A stretch of 64,000 nucleotides of DNA from Oceanobacillus limi (GTDB taxonomy: Bacteria > Bacillota > Bacilli > Bacillales > Amphibacillaceae), in the NCBI RefSeq assembly GCF_900111445.1, contig NZ_FOHE01000012.1, positions 1-64,000 on the forward strand. The letters run 5' to 3'. Each line of letters starts with the position of its first letter. Positions within the stretch are counted from its first letter, which is position 1. A model generated the notes under the pieces. That model saw only the letters and a list, made by a program, of their open reading frames with translations. It was not told the origin of the DNA and did not search any database. A program made the position numbers and the translations under genes. Below, in pieces: positions 39,001-47,659 of the stretch.

Positions 39001-39488
39001 TATTCATCCACTTCCTTCAACTTTGCAAACTCCGCCAACGTCTCCCTTAACTGAAGGGCAACATCCTCTTCTAAGGCAGGAATAACATGAGAAGACCCCA
39101 TCGTTTCCACTTTAATCGAACGAATTTGATACCGTTTCATAATAGGCCCTTGTGTAGTCGAGACGGATTGAATCTTTGTCATTGGAACCGTCATCCACTC
39201 CTTTTTAAAAATTCCATAGCTTAGTTGAAGGTATTCATCATTATACTGATAACTCCAGCTTCGGTACAGATAACCTGGTTCAACCATCGACCAAACAGTA
39301 CTTAAAACACTAAGAATTAATGCTCCAATCAAAACCCAAAAAGCCCATGCAGGCCATGCAAAATAATAATCCAGCCAAAAAAGCACCCCTATAACCAAAA
39401 ATCCGATGCCATTACCAATCATATCTGTCATCATTCGCACTTTTGGAAAAGAAGGTGATAAGTTATGTTCTAATTTTCGAATACTCAC
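39000..39488 (-). CDS. ydbS: Bacterial PH-domain membrane protein, YdbS-like
   Basis: A 162-residue protein: two helices (MIGNGIGFLVIGVLFWLDYYF; AFWVLIGALILSVLSTVWSM) then a bPH2 domain (YLQLSYGIFKKEWMTVPMTKIQSVSTTQGPIMKRYQIRSIKVET). GTG at 39488 is chosen because GGGGG stands 8 bases upstream. First gene of the pair with the YdbT-like protein. No sigma-W promoter (TGAAAC...CGTA) could be recognised in the 60 bp upstream. Confidence 0.85.
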   Translation of the reverse strand: MSIRKLEHNLSPSFPKVRMMTDMIGNGIGFLVIGVLFWLDYYFAWPAWAFWVLIGALILSVLSTVWSMVEPGYLYRSWSYQYNDEYLQLSYGIFKKEWMTVPMTKIQSVSTTQGPIMKRYQIRSIKVETMGSSHVIPALEEDVALQLRETLAEFAKLKEVDE

Positions 39489-39545
39489 TAATATTTCCCC
39501 CAAACTTCATTCTCTCTTTTTCTGCCTCATGAAAGTGCTCTTTCT

Positions 39546-39893
39546 TTAACCAACCTTTTTTCGAAGAACCCGTTCCAATTTTACATGACATTTTTCTAAA
39601 TAGCCAAAGTTATCCAATTTCTTGGTTTTAAACTTGCCAATCCTCTGTCGAACATCTTGATCACTGACAATCAACTTTCGATACGGTTCATGTTTTAAAT
39701 AATCTTGAAACCATGTGCTTTGCTTCAGTTTGTTGATATTCCGTTCAATATCTTCCTCCTGCACATCTTTTAACAAACACAAGTCTACGACAGCACCTAA
39801 TAATTCCAATAGAATTCCTATTCCTCCCAATAGCCTACCTCCAAAAATAAAGTTGTTAGTAGATTTACGAGTTAGATATGGAAGAAGTTTCAT
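39546..39893 (-). CDS. Hypothetical protein, about 115 aa
   Basis: Not recognised. A hydrophobic N-terminal part (FIFGGRLLGGIGILLELLGAVVDLCLL) is followed by a basic helical C-terminus (NINKLKQSTWFQDYLKHEPYRK, FKTKKLDNFGYLEKCHVKLERVLRKK). The open frame runs up to 39965, but those first 24 codons are the terminator hairpin of the gene upstream, so the second Met (39893) is taken. No good RBS precedes either, which lowers confidence. Confidence 0.45.
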   Translation of the reverse strand: MKLLPYLTRKSTNNFIFGGRLLGGIGILLELLGAVVDLCLLKDVQEEDIERNINKLKQSTWFQDYLKHEPYRKLIVSDQDVRQRIGKFKTKKLDNFGYLEKCHVKLERVLRKKVG

Positions 39894-39922
39894 CGTTTGG
39901 GAAAAATAGATATAGATGCACA

Positions 39923-39960
39923 AAGAAAAAGAGGGTGACTCGGTTACAGCCTCCCCCTTC
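39923..39960 (-). terminator. Probable terminator after the small basic protein
   Basis: On the minus strand GAGG-CTGTAAC and GTCACC-CTC arms with one mismatch, then TTTTTCTTTG. It lies 13 bp past the stop at 39974. Confidence 0.5.
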
Positions 39961-39973
39961 TTCATGTCACGAT

Positions 39974-40081
39974 TTAGTTTCTTCCACCACGAGCATTTGA
40001 TTTCCCTTTGGATCTACGTTGTTCATCAGGTCGCTTTGCTTTATTGCTTTTTTCTTTTGGAGCATGTGAATCTTTGACCAT
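39974..40081 (-). CDS. Small basic protein, 35 aa, SASP-like composition
   Basis: Found by direct reading. TTGGAGGGAATAGT precedes ATG. The peptide starts MVKDSHAPKEKSNKAKRPDE and ends in RRSKGKSNARGGRN: Lys/Arg/Asn/Ser-rich, with no hydrophobic core. Composition resembles the minor small acid-soluble spore proteins of Bacillus, but no named family is certain. Its own terminator follows. Confidence 0.6.
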   Translation of the reverse strand: MVKDSHAPKEKSNKAKRPDEQRRSKGKSNARGGRN

Positions 40082-40239
40082 ACTATTCCCTCCAATGTAG
40101 AAATTTCAATTCTTACTCAGTGTTATTATGATCGATTTGTCTTAAGGTATTCCGCATCAAATCGAATGTAACACATGGAGGTACAAGCAATATGTAATGA
40201 TAATAAACCTTTAGATTAAAACCTAATTAACCTCCGTAC

Positions 40240-40482
40240 TTATATACTAGGTAAATTATTTATAACCAATGCGACACATAACAGGAGCACACCAAATAGA
40301 TAAAAATACCCTATTCCCTTATTTTCCTTATTTTCCCCTTTGACATACTCTATACCAAACGATACCAACATAATCGGACCAAGATAGAAGACAAAAGAAA
40401 AAGTTTTATCATATAGAAGCTTATATGCAAATAGTAATATTGCTAGTAATGCCAACGTCTTATTAAATAAGCGCAACAACAT
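40240..40482 (-). CDS. DUF3953-like small membrane protein, 80 aa
   Basis: Three membrane segments: TLALLAILLFAYKLLY; FSFVFYLGPIMLVSFGIEYV; GIGYFYLFGVLLLCVALVINN. The GIEYVKGENKENKG turn after segment 2 fits the DUF3953 group of Bacillus membrane proteins. RBS AGAGGTGG about 7 bases before ATG. Function unknown. Confidence 0.65.
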   Translation of the reverse strand: MLLRLFNKTLALLAILLFAYKLLYDKTFSFVFYLGPIMLVSFGIEYVKGENKENKGIGYFYLFGVLLLCVALVINNLPSI

Positions 40483-40533
40483 TTAAAACCACCTCTTACT
40501 TTTTTTCGCAAGGATACTTGCTAATGCTATACT

Positions 40534-40953
40534 CTAATTTAAGATTAACTTATGATAACTACATCTGTCTATCCAAGCATATAACAAACCAATCCCCATA
40601 AAAATAAGAATAGAGGTTACTTCTGTTAGATGGTAAATTTGCACATGCTCCCCATGAAAGTTCACTCCAAAAACGAATTTCCCAAAATAATACCCAACAA
40701 TTGAATAAACAATCATTTTAATCACCAATTTATTAAAAAACCTTTCCATTATTATGGTTAGAGGTAACATGATGACTCCGAATAAGAAACTACCACCAAT
40801 GCAACCATAAAAGATCAAGAAAATACCAAAATCAATGTGTTCACTTGTCGTAATTTTACTTCCTTCTATTAATTCTACCAGCCATGTTCCAAAACCAAAT
40901 AATATAGAAAAACTGCCAAATAATATCCAATATCGAATCGTTTTTAACTGCAA
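40534..40953 (-). CDS. Four-helix membrane protein, 139 aa
   Basis: Not recognised. Helices: YWILFGSFSILFGFGTWLVEL; FGIFLIFYGCIGGSFLFGVIMLPLTII; MIVYSIVGYYFGKFVFG; VTSILIFMGIGLLYAWID. TTG at 40953 follows GGAG by 8 bases and is preferred over the GTG three codons upstream. It lies next to another small membrane gene on the same strand, 51 bp apart; they may be co-transcribed. Confidence 0.6.
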   Translation of the reverse strand: MQLKTIRYWILFGSFSILFGFGTWLVELIEGSKITTSEHIDFGIFLIFYGCIGGSFLFGVIMLPLTIIMERFFNKLVIKMIVYSIVGYYFGKFVFGVNFHGEHVQIYHLTEVTSILIFMGIGLLYAWIDRCSYHKLILN

Positions 40954-41100
40954 GGCAACCACTCCAATATTTTAAACAAGCCAAGCATCATACAAGAAGT
41001 CAATAACTCCATTTTAACATCATATACCAGTTTTCTCGCAATACGATCATGAAACCTTTTAACCTGTTAATCCGTATATCATCTGAAGGGAGTCAACAAA

Positions 41101-42795
41101 ATGAAACGATGGACGATATTACTTGCAATTATTTTTTCAATCGTATGTATACCTACTCAAGTACTGGCCGTTGATTTTACAATTGAAAACACACAAATTG
41201 ATGCGTACGTACAGGAAAATGGGGATGTTGAGGTAACGGAACAGCATACCTACCAATTTGACGGGGGTTTTAACGGCATTACTCGTACGCTTATCCCGAA
41301 AGAAAACAGCCTCATTCAGAACGTAGAGGCATTTGAAGACAACCAATCGTTGGACGTGGAACAATCGGAAAATCTGTATAAAATCTATCGAGGTGGATCC
41401 GATGAAAAAATCACGATTGATCTGACGTATACGATAAAGGATGGCATGGAAGTATATGCTGATCTGGGACAGTTTTACTGGCCATTTTTTGATAGCAATA
41501 ACGAATCTACGTATGAAAATATGGATATTTATATTCACCCTCCGCAACCAACTGATGAGGTTTTGGCAATTGGTTACGACGAAGCAGAAGGTACCATGGA
41601 ATCAACAACGAATGGCACGGTTCATTTTGCTTTAGGTGAGGTAGAAGACGGCGAAAATGGGGACATCCGAGTCGCTTATGATACTTCGCTTTTCCCGCTT
41701 GCCACACAAATAGAAGACCAAACCATTCGTGAGGACATCCAAGCAGATATAGCCGCATATGAAGAAAAGATGGCCGTATATGAGGATAGAAAAGATTTAT
41801 TAAGCCGTATCGCACCATACGTTGTTGGTGGCTTCGCAGTTTATGTATTCCTACTAATAGGCAATGCATGGAGAAAAAGACGAGCAATTATATGGGAAGT
41901 AGAGCGCAATGCCATCCAACAATACCTTTTACCAAAGGAAGAGATGAGTTTGCCAGCAACAATTCTTCACATGAAAAGTATGGTCCCTAATGGAGATTTA
42001 GTTTCAGCAGCATTATTCGATTTAGTTCGAAAAGGCTTCGTTGAACGCAAAAATGAAAATGAATTTGTAGTCGTAAAGCAATCAACCGATCATCTGCATG
42101 AAGATATGTTGATCCAGTGGCTCTTTTACAAAATAGGTAACGATGGAACATTCTCAGTGGATGCGCTTGATAGCTACACAAAGGATTCGGAAAACAAACA
42201 AACCTACTATAATGACTATACGCAATGGATCGAAGCGTTAAAAGAAGAAATAAAAACACATCAATTAGTAGAAAAAAAAGTCGGATTACGCTGGACTGTA
42301 GCTATTAGTGGCCTATTACTTGTTCCTTTTATCATTCTCTTAGGAGTACATGAGCTCTATATGTGGATGTCCTTTTCCATAATCCTAAGTATCTTCTTAC
42401 TATTTTTCGCCATGGTATATCAGCCCCGAACATTAAAAGGTGCTCGAATCAAATACCATTGGGATCAATTCAGTTCCAATTATAGTAGGATTGACGAAAA
42501 AGAGTGGAGTAATTGGATGAATGATGAACAGATGCAAGCATTCATCTATGCAATTGGTACTAACAATAAGTCCATGTTGAAGAAGAATGAAATGCTAGCC
42601 AAAAAAATGCCAAATGCAAACATGGGAGCTCAGTATTCATCCAGTGACACGATAATGCTTATATTAATCGCAAGCACGGTAACAAACAGCTTTCAACAGG
42701 CCGATCAAACCGTATCTGCAGCAACCGGTGGGGGTTCTGTTCCCGGTGGTGGAGCTGGCGTTGGAGGCGGCGGTGGTGGTTCAGGTGCCTTTTAA
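41101..42795 (+). CDS. DUF2207 membrane protein with Gly-rich tail
   Basis: A 564-residue envelope protein. Signal peptide 1-23 (WTILLAIIFSIVCIPTQVLA), then an outer beta domain (about 25-200: DFTIENTQIDAYVQENGDVEVTEQHTYQFDGGFNGITRTL), the hallmark of DUF2207. One helix is near 240-258, a cytosolic part has a winged-helix look (LVSAALFDLVRKGFVERKNENEFVV), a helix pair lies near 398-440, and a C-terminal GGGSVPGGGAGVGGGGGGSG tail ends in AF. RBS GAAGGGAGTC. Function unknown; common in Bacillaceae. Terminator follows at 42843. Confidence 0.83.
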   Translation: MKRWTILLAIIFSIVCIPTQVLAVDFTIENTQIDAYVQENGDVEVTEQHTYQFDGGFNGITRTLIPKENSLIQNVEAFEDNQSLDVEQSENLYKIYRGGSDEKITIDLTYTIKDGMEVYADLGQFYWPFFDSNNESTYENMDIYIHPPQPTDEVLAIGYDEAEGTMESTTNGTVHFALGEVEDGENGDIRVAYDTSLFPLATQIEDQTIREDIQADIAAYEEKMAVYEDRKDLLSRIAPYVVGGFAVYVFLLIGNAWRKRRAIIWEVERNAIQQYLLPKEEMSLPATILHMKSMVPNGDLVSAALFDLVRKGFVERKNENEFVVVKQSTDHLHEDMLIQWLFYKIGNDGTFSVDALDSYTKDSENKQTYYNDYTQWIEALKEEIKTHQLVEKKVGLRWTVAISGLLLVPFIILLGVHELYMWMSFSIILSIFLLFFAMVYQPRTLKGARIKYHWDQFSSNYSRIDEKEWSNWMNDEQMQAFIYAIGTNNKSMLKKNEMLAKKMPNANMGAQYSSSDTIMLILIASTVTNSFQQADQTVSAATGGGSVPGGGAGVGGGGGGSGAF

Positions 42796-42842
42796 AGGTA
42801 ACTGACCTTAACCATGTCCTACAATTTCATATAAAACACAGT

Positions 42843-42886
42843 AACCGCCTGGAGTAGATCTTTTACATCCAAGCGGTTTTTCTTTC
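42843..42886 (+). terminator. Terminator after the DUF2207 gene
   Basis: AACCGC-CTGGA (42843-) pairs with TCCA-AGCGGTT, followed by TTTTCTTTCG. Confidence 0.8.
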
Positions 42887-42927
42887 GTTAGCTAACACCA
42901 AATAAAGAGGACATTGGAATTCCATGC

Positions 42928-43311
42928 TCATTCTAGAGGTAATTCTGTACTTACTTCATAAAGCTTATCGGATTCCCAGTATCGTCCTACTGCCCCACTT
43001 CCAAAGTTCTGTATCTCGTTACAATAACCAATTTCATACAAAACCTCATTATCATCTTTGAATAATAATTGATAGTCTGGCATTGCCCAATCGATGTTTG
43101 CTGTTGAATGTGTTTTTGCATTGTCTAATTCGCTTGTAAGTTCTTCAATAAACACTTGATCCTCAATGGTATCCATCAACTTTTCACTATTCCATTCATA
43201 AACTTCAATATGAGTTATATCCTCGTTTAGGTTAAGGTTATTAATATTTTGGCATCCAATAAGGATGATAGATAATAAAAGGCAGACAGAAAGTACTTTT
43301 ATTTTTTGCAT
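42928..43311 (-). CDS. Putative lipoprotein, 127 aa
   Basis: A signal peptide with lipobox L-I-G-C (Cys20) in MQKIKVLSVCLLLSIILIGC, so it is probably lipid-anchored outside the membrane. The mature part is small and mixed alpha/beta (ITHIEVYEWNSEKLMDTIEDQVFIEELTSELDNAK; YQLLFKDDNEVLYEIGY). No family recognised. RBS GGAAGGGG upstream. Lone gene. Confidence 0.7.
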   Translation of the reverse strand: MQKIKVLSVCLLLSIILIGCQNINNLNLNEDITHIEVYEWNSEKLMDTIEDQVFIEELTSELDNAKTHSTANIDWAMPDYQLLFKDDNEVLYEIGYCNEIQNFGSGAVGRYWESDKLYEVSTELPLE

Positions 43312-43416
43312 CGTTTAGGTACCCCTTCCTTTCTTTACTTAGACGGACGTTACCTAATCTTAAAATGTTTCATCACAGCCCTGGATTTTCACTCCTAACG
43401 ATGCGTTGATGCATCA

Positions 43417-43456
43417 AAAAATGGTGCCAAAATTGATGAGAATTAGCACCATTTTT
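43417..43456 (-). terminator. Terminator after the AHSA1-PDZ gene
   Basis: AAAAATGGTGC (43417-43427) with GCACCATTTTT (43446-43456). Confidence 0.85.
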
Positions 43457-43494
43457 CTACTGTTGCTGCTCCTTATTAAACGAGTGAAAAACTA

Positions 43495-44214
43495 TTAAAA
43501 TTCAACTTTTGTTCGATATTCAACTGGGTAGGGCCGTGTTTCGCACGTGACTTCTTTGACTATGTCATTTCGTTGAACGGTAAAGACTAACGAATCGTTT
43601 ACCTCTGAGGTTGTTATCATACGTTCTAGATCTTCATAGGATGTAATTTGTTCGCCACTTACTGCTGTTATCCTATCGCCAACTTCCAAACCTGCTTTTT
43701 CGGCTGGTGTTCCTTCTTTTACACGAACGACTACAGATCCTAATTGTGTGGTATTATCTAATTTTGAAGATGTATGTTGTATGCCGATCCAGGATTTCCA
43801 AAAAGCTGGTCTTAAATCTTTATCTTGCTCGAGGACACTCTTTAAGTTTGTCATAAATTGATACGTCCCAAAGGCCATATTTTCTCTAATCTCGGGTTCA
43901 TTTTCCAAGCTTGGAATCTCATATTCTATTGTTACACGAACTCCACCATTTTCCGGAGTCAGTGTTGTAATCGTCCTTGCATTCTCACCAGTACGAAGCA
44001 CGAACGTTTCATATTCAACAATCTCTTCAAAGGTACCAGATGTCCAAACACCCCAGCCATGATTATAATTCCCCGTACCACCTTCACTAAAATCGATTTC
44101 ACAATCCCACGTGTACCAGCGCAATAATTCTCGTTCTTCCGTTAAAGCTCTCCATACTTTTTTTACTGAGGCATTGATAAAAATACTTCGCTTAACGGTT
44201 TTCGATTTAATCAT
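43495..44214 (-). CDS. AHSA1-type SRPBCC domain fused to a PDZ domain
   Basis: A 239-residue fusion. Residues about 1-145 are an AHSA1/SRPBCC domain (SIFINASVKKVWRALTEERELLRWYTWDCEIDFSEGG), a hydrophobic-ligand fold usual next to ArsR regulators. Residues about 150-235 form a PDZ domain (GSVVVRVKEGTPAEKAGLEVGDRITAVSGEQITSYEDLERMI), a C-terminal-peptide binding module normally found on proteases. No signal peptide, so it is cytosolic. ATG at 44214 has AAGGAGG upstream and overlaps the ArsR stop by 8 bp. The pairing suggests the SRPBCC part senses a ligand while the PDZ part recruits a protein; that is inference. Confidence 0.82.
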   Translation of the reverse strand: MIKSKTVKRSIFINASVKKVWRALTEERELLRWYTWDCEIDFSEGGTGNYNHGWGVWTSGTFEEIVEYETFVLRTGENARTITTLTPENGGVRVTIEYEIPSLENEPEIRENMAFGTYQFMTNLKSVLEQDKDLRPAFWKSWIGIQHTSSKLDNTTQLGSVVVRVKEGTPAEKAGLEVGDRITAVSGEQITSYEDLERMITTSEVNDSLVFTVQRNDIVKEVTCETRPYPVEYRTKVEF

Positions 44215-44539
44215 CGTCTTCCTCCTTATTTTCAACATAATGTTTTAAGTCCATTAATGTCTGATCTAACATTGCACCGATTTCATCAACCATTTGGTGA
44301 TAAGCACCTTCAAATGTCTCCCGGTCTAGTTGATAATAACGATATCGTCCAGATTTTCTTTCATGTATAAACCCTTCTTCTTTAAGAATACGAAGCTGTT
44401 TATTAATAGCAGGTTGCGAAATATTAAATTCTTTCACAATATCTGATTGTGTCTGTTCTCCGCTTGATAATAGCTGAAGGATTTTTCTTCTTGTTGAATC
44501 CGCTAATGCACGGTAAATATTATACGTCGTCCTAGTCAC
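44207..44539 (-). CDS. ArsR-family repressor
   Basis: A winged-helix regulator of up to 110 residues (ALADSTRRKILQLLSSGEQTQSDIVKEFNISQPAINKQLRILKEEGFIHERKSGRYRYYQLD) with no Cys metal site, so it is of the SdpR-like group paired with AHSA1 proteins. Its operator is the 26-bp palindrome upstream. The GTG at 44539 overlaps the RBS (GGGAGG); 8 bases after that box stands ACG (44530), so the true start is uncertain and may be a non-ATG codon. The AHSA1-PDZ gene follows in the same operon. Confidence 0.85.
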   Translation of the reverse strand: MTRTTYNIYRALADSTRRKILQLLSSGEQTQSDIVKEFNISQPAINKQLRILKEEGFIHERKSGRYRYYQLDRETFEGAYHQMVDEIGAMLDQTLMDLKHYVENKEEDDD

Positions 44540-44550
44540 CTCCCAAAATA

Positions 44551-44576
44551 TTATATAACCATTTGGTTATATAATA
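44551..44576. promoter_or_regulatory. 26-bp perfect palindrome, ArsR operator
   Basis: ATTATATAACCA (44551-44562), TT, TGGTTATATAAT (44565-44576). It includes TATAAT-like boxes, so binding would block the promoter of the ArsR operon. The ATATAACCA/TGGTTATAT word is the known type of site for this ArsR subgroup. Confidence 0.85.
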
Positions 44577-44744
44577 GAGAAACCAATTAATAATGTCAAT
44601 AATTTTCTAAATACATTAATTTCTGCGAAAATAGTACTTTTAACCCATTTCCAACTTTTGCCTAAACAGGAAGAAAGTTTGATGTATGCTAATGAAATAA
44701 CGATTAATATGGAAAGTGATTGATAAAAAGGAGTGATAAGCAAT

Positions 44745-45776
44745 ATGGTGACGAGAAAGCGCTTATTTTTACCGTTTGTCCTCGTGTGTCTGGTATTATG
44801 GGTAACAGCCTGTAATGACGCGAATGAGACGGTTGAAGAAGCGAAAGATACAGAACAGGAATCAAACACAGAAGAAAAGAATGACACTTCAGCTGAAGAA
44901 GGCGAAAATGATGAAGAAAGTGACGTAGCTTTTGAAGAAGTAGGAACAGCATCTGGTCCCGAAGATCAAGGGGAAATGGAGGTATGGATTGAAGGGAATG
45001 TGTCCATAAATGGTCGAGATATTACCATAGACGGAAAAACCAATCTCTTACCAGAGTCGCGAATTGCTCTTAGTATTTCACCTATTGACGGGATTTTAAT
45101 TGGCGGAGGTTCACAAGCATTCGTTGAGGAGAACGGTAATTTTATCTTTGAAGAAAGTTTACCGGAAGACATGGAAGGACCCGCAACCCTTGAATTAGTC
45201 TTCGAACCTGAAGAACAAGATGATGAGATTACCGAGCATTACAGTAATGGACTTGCAGGTGATTTCATTCGATTGGATCCAGATTCTGAAGAAGAGTCCA
45301 AAATTCTCTCTTTTAAAGAGCATTTCTATGTAGATGATCAAGAACAAACCATTGAAATGAAAGCCCCTACTTGGGATATCCCAAGTGACAGTGGGGATCC
45401 GAACATAAGACTAGATCCTAGCGTTAAAAGGAAGGACGATTATCTAATCGTGGATTTAGAAAGTAATTTCATTGAAAATACAGATGTAAAAGCTAGCCTT
45501 GATATCCCGAACTACCAAACAACCGGCTACGCTCATATTGTCAATGTCAATCCAGATGGATCAGCAACTTTCTATATTAAAAATCCTGAAAATGATAGTA
45601 GAATATCAAACTTATCGGAATATGAAATTGTCATAAGCTACTCCTCCCCATATAGTACACAGCCTGTTTTAGATGCTTACGGAGAAAATGGTGAGAAGTT
45701 AAAAGGAGAACACGTGAAAGAACGCGGTGATTCAAAAGAAATCGAGCAAAGACTATTGATTAAGGTTGATGAATAA
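44745..45776 (+). CDS. Putative lipoprotein with acidic linker, 343 aa
   Basis: Signal peptide and lipobox V-T-A-C (RLFLPFVLVCLVLWVTAC), then an acidic, low-complexity linker (about 24-65, rich in Glu/Asp/Thr), then a beta-rich region with two similar-looking halves (DQGEMEVWIEGNVSINGRDITIDGKTNLLPESRIAL and later IVDLESNFIENTDVKASLDIPN), perhaps Ig-like. Probably a cell-surface protein exposed by its linker. ATG at 44745 has AAGGAG 11 bases upstream. A REP-like hairpin begins 3 bp after its stop. Function unknown. Confidence 0.72.
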   Translation: MVTRKRLFLPFVLVCLVLWVTACNDANETVEEAKDTEQESNTEEKNDTSAEEGENDEESDVAFEEVGTASGPEDQGEMEVWIEGNVSINGRDITIDGKTNLLPESRIALSISPIDGILIGGGSQAFVEENGNFIFEESLPEDMEGPATLELVFEPEEQDDEITEHYSNGLAGDFIRLDPDSEEESKILSFKEHFYVDDQEQTIEMKAPTWDIPSDSGDPNIRLDPSVKRKDDYLIVDLESNFIENTDVKASLDIPNYQTTGYAHIVNVNPDGSATFYIKNPENDSRISNLSEYEIVISYSSPYSTQPVLDAYGENGEKLKGEHVKERGDSKEIEQRLLIKVDE

Positions 45777-45778
45777 AA

Positions 45779-45817
45779 GAAGCAGAGGGACGGTTCCTCT
45801 GCTTCCCTCTGCTTCCT
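45779..45817. repeat. REP-like hairpin, copy 1
   Basis: GAAGCAGAGG (45779-45788) with CCTCTGCTTC (45796-45805), loop GACGGTT, then a second CCTCTGCTTCC. It starts 3 bp past the lipoprotein stop. Member of the GGGACGGTTC..TGCTTCC family found eight times up to 63.5 kb. Confidence 0.75.
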
Positions 45818-45820
45818 ATT

Positions 45821-45982
45821 TTATACTAAAGCTGCACCAACAATGATGAGAAGGATAAATAGTACGACGATTAATGCAAAGCCGTTTCCTGTACCAAATC
45901 CTGCTCCATGACCATATACTGGTGCGCCATAACCGTACCCACAGTTAACTCCAGCCTCATAAGGTGTAAAATTGAATCCCAT
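45821..45982 (-). CDS. YjcZ-family sporulation miniprotein, 53 aa
   Basis: Found by reading. AAGGAG stands 10 bases before ATG. A Gly/Tyr-rich N-terminal half (MGFNFTPYEAGVNCGYGYGA) is followed by the YjcZ membrane signature FALIVVLFILLIIVGAA. Expected in the spore or forespore membrane. Two shorter relatives are at 46029 and 50308. Confidence 0.85.
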   Translation of the reverse strand: MGFNFTPYEAGVNCGYGYGAPVYGHGAGFGTGNGFALIVVLFILLIIVGAALV

Positions 45983-46028
45983 TATAACAACACTCCTTAT
46001 AATAGTATTTTCATTTATACCCTAGAAT

Positions 46029-46124
46029 TTAATAACCAAAGCCAGCTGAACCGACAATGATTAACAAGATGAATAAAACGACAATTAGCGCGAAACCTCC
46101 ACCAAATCCTACTGCTTCACTCAT
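46029..46124 (-). CDS. YjcZ-family sporulation miniprotein, 31 aa
   Basis: MSEAVGFGGGFALIVVLFIL then LIIVGSAGFGY. RBS GGAGGTGTAG. It keeps the FALIVVLFILLIIVG signature with a minimal N-terminus. Adjacent to the 53-residue relative on the same strand, 46 bp upstream of it, so the two may be co-transcribed. Confidence 0.85.
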   Translation of the reverse strand: MSEAVGFGGGFALIVVLFILLIIVGSAGFGY

Positions 46125-46220
46125 AATTTACTACACCTCCTTAGGCATTACACAATTAACCTATGTCAAAAAACAAAGAGATGTAATGGACACACACCCA
46201 GTTTTACAAAATTCTTGACC

Positions 46221-46270
46221 GGGACAGGGGGACAGGTTTGCCGTCCCAGGGACAACAATCTGTTGCCCCA
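46221..46270. repeat. G-rich hairpin repeat
   Basis: GGGACAGGGGGACAGG and CCGTCCC with a second GGGACAACA...TGTTGCCCC arm pair. It ends 4 bp before the stop of the DUF4317 gene on the minus strand. It resembles other GGGACAGG-type intergenic repeats of Bacillota and may act as its terminator. Confidence 0.5.
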
Positions 46271-46273
46271 CTG

Positions 46274-47473
46274 CTATTCTTCTTCTTTCTTTGCCTTCTG
46301 AAATAATGCTTCCGGAATCATTTCAAAGCCTTCGATCACTGTATTTTCTTCCACTTCAATCATCAGGCTTAGCTTTCCATCAAAATGAATTTGGCGGACA
46401 AATCGTAAATCCTGGGGACTGATTTTAATGTCTGCTACTTTTGTCTTTATTTTGATCGATTTTGAATTATATTTCGGTATGATACTACTAGCCTTAAATT
46501 CATATTTATCATCATCAATCACCGTCTTAAACGCATCTTCTACCTTATCTGAATCAACATCTGCTACGCCACTGCTTTTGAGAACTTTTTCTACATCCTT
46601 GTAGTCTAGTTTCGGCACATCCTCTTCTTCATTCTCTTCACTTTCTTCGATGGTACGGTGGATCTCATCATACACATTCGAAAGTGTGGATGTATTAATT
46701 TGGTCCCCCGTAACCTTCTTCACGATTTCCTCAAAAACTACCTTATCATCTGCAGCAGTCATCGTCTCCTCCGCATTTAAAACTTCCTCAATGAAATGAT
46801 AATCTAGTTCATAGGCTTTCTTAGCTGAATAAAGAACATGGTTTACATCAGCAGCATTATCCGTAAAGCACGGGAATAAAAATCCTGACTTCGGAGCTTT
46901 CAAGTTAATGATTGGATCTACCACAATATTGTACTTGAACTCTTTTTCAACGTAGTCAAACAGCAACTCCTTCTTCGGATCTTGTGTTGTATTCATACTA
47001 CATAGAATAAATGGATTGGAAAAAACCGTATCTCGTCCACTTTCTTCCGCTTCTTCATTGCTGCGTTTCATTGGTTTCATATATTCTCCCTTAATAAAGG
47101 TCACAACAACATCCATTTCATACTGTTTATCCTTCAACATTTTTTCAACCAGTCGAAGCATATATTCATTCCATTCTTCGGTATCATTACTTAATAAACC
47201 TTGATGTAGAATGAGCTGGCTACTATCCTCTACATCTCGCTGAAACTTGAGTTCAAATAATTTTTCATCCAATTGACCAGATAACACTTTCTTAAAATTG
47301 GCCATAAACAGCTCTTTCTGTTCATCTTCTAGCAAATCAAACGGAGCACTTTGATAATGGTAAATTTCACTCGACTCTTTCATAATATATACATTAAAGA
47401 TTTCATGAATCTTTAATAAATCATTGTTTATTTTAAATTGTTTCCGTATATTTGCGATATCTTTTTTGTTCAA
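46274..47473 (-). CDS. DUF4317-family protein
   Basis: A soluble 399-residue protein of the DUF4317 family, without assigned function. Typical opening NKKDIANIRKQFKINNDLLKIHEIFNVYIMKE, a middle domain with FIKGEYMKPMKRSNEEAEESG, and an acidic linker (EESEENEEEDVPKLDY) before the C-terminal part (ISPQDLRFVRQIHFDGKLSLMIEVEENTVIEGF). TTG at 47473 is preferred, with GGGGTGG about 6 bases upstream. No operon partner. Confidence 0.82.
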   Translation of the reverse strand: MNKKDIANIRKQFKINNDLLKIHEIFNVYIMKESSEIYHYQSAPFDLLEDEQKELFMANFKKVLSGQLDEKLFELKFQRDVEDSSQLILHQGLLSNDTEEWNEYMLRLVEKMLKDKQYEMDVVVTFIKGEYMKPMKRSNEEAEESGRDTVFSNPFILCSMNTTQDPKKELLFDYVEKEFKYNIVVDPIINLKAPKSGFLFPCFTDNAADVNHVLYSAKKAYELDYHFIEEVLNAEETMTAADDKVVFEEIVKKVTGDQINTSTLSNVYDEIHRTIEESEENEEEDVPKLDYKDVEKVLKSSGVADVDSDKVEDAFKTVIDDDKYEFKASSIIPKYNSKSIKIKTKVADIKISPQDLRFVRQIHFDGKLSLMIEVEENTVIEGFEMIPEALFQKAKKEEE

Positions 47474-47659
47474 TGCTTTTCCACCCCTAAGCTGGTTATC
47501 AGTATATTCTCTGTACACATTCTTTCATTTTATCATAATCTAAGATACCTTGACTTAAGGCAGACGTTTCATCCGTAACAAAATATTATTTTCCCCTAGA
47601 AAAAAACACCCACCAACCGTTAGAAACAACGATTAGCAGATGTTGATCGTTTCTTTCTA

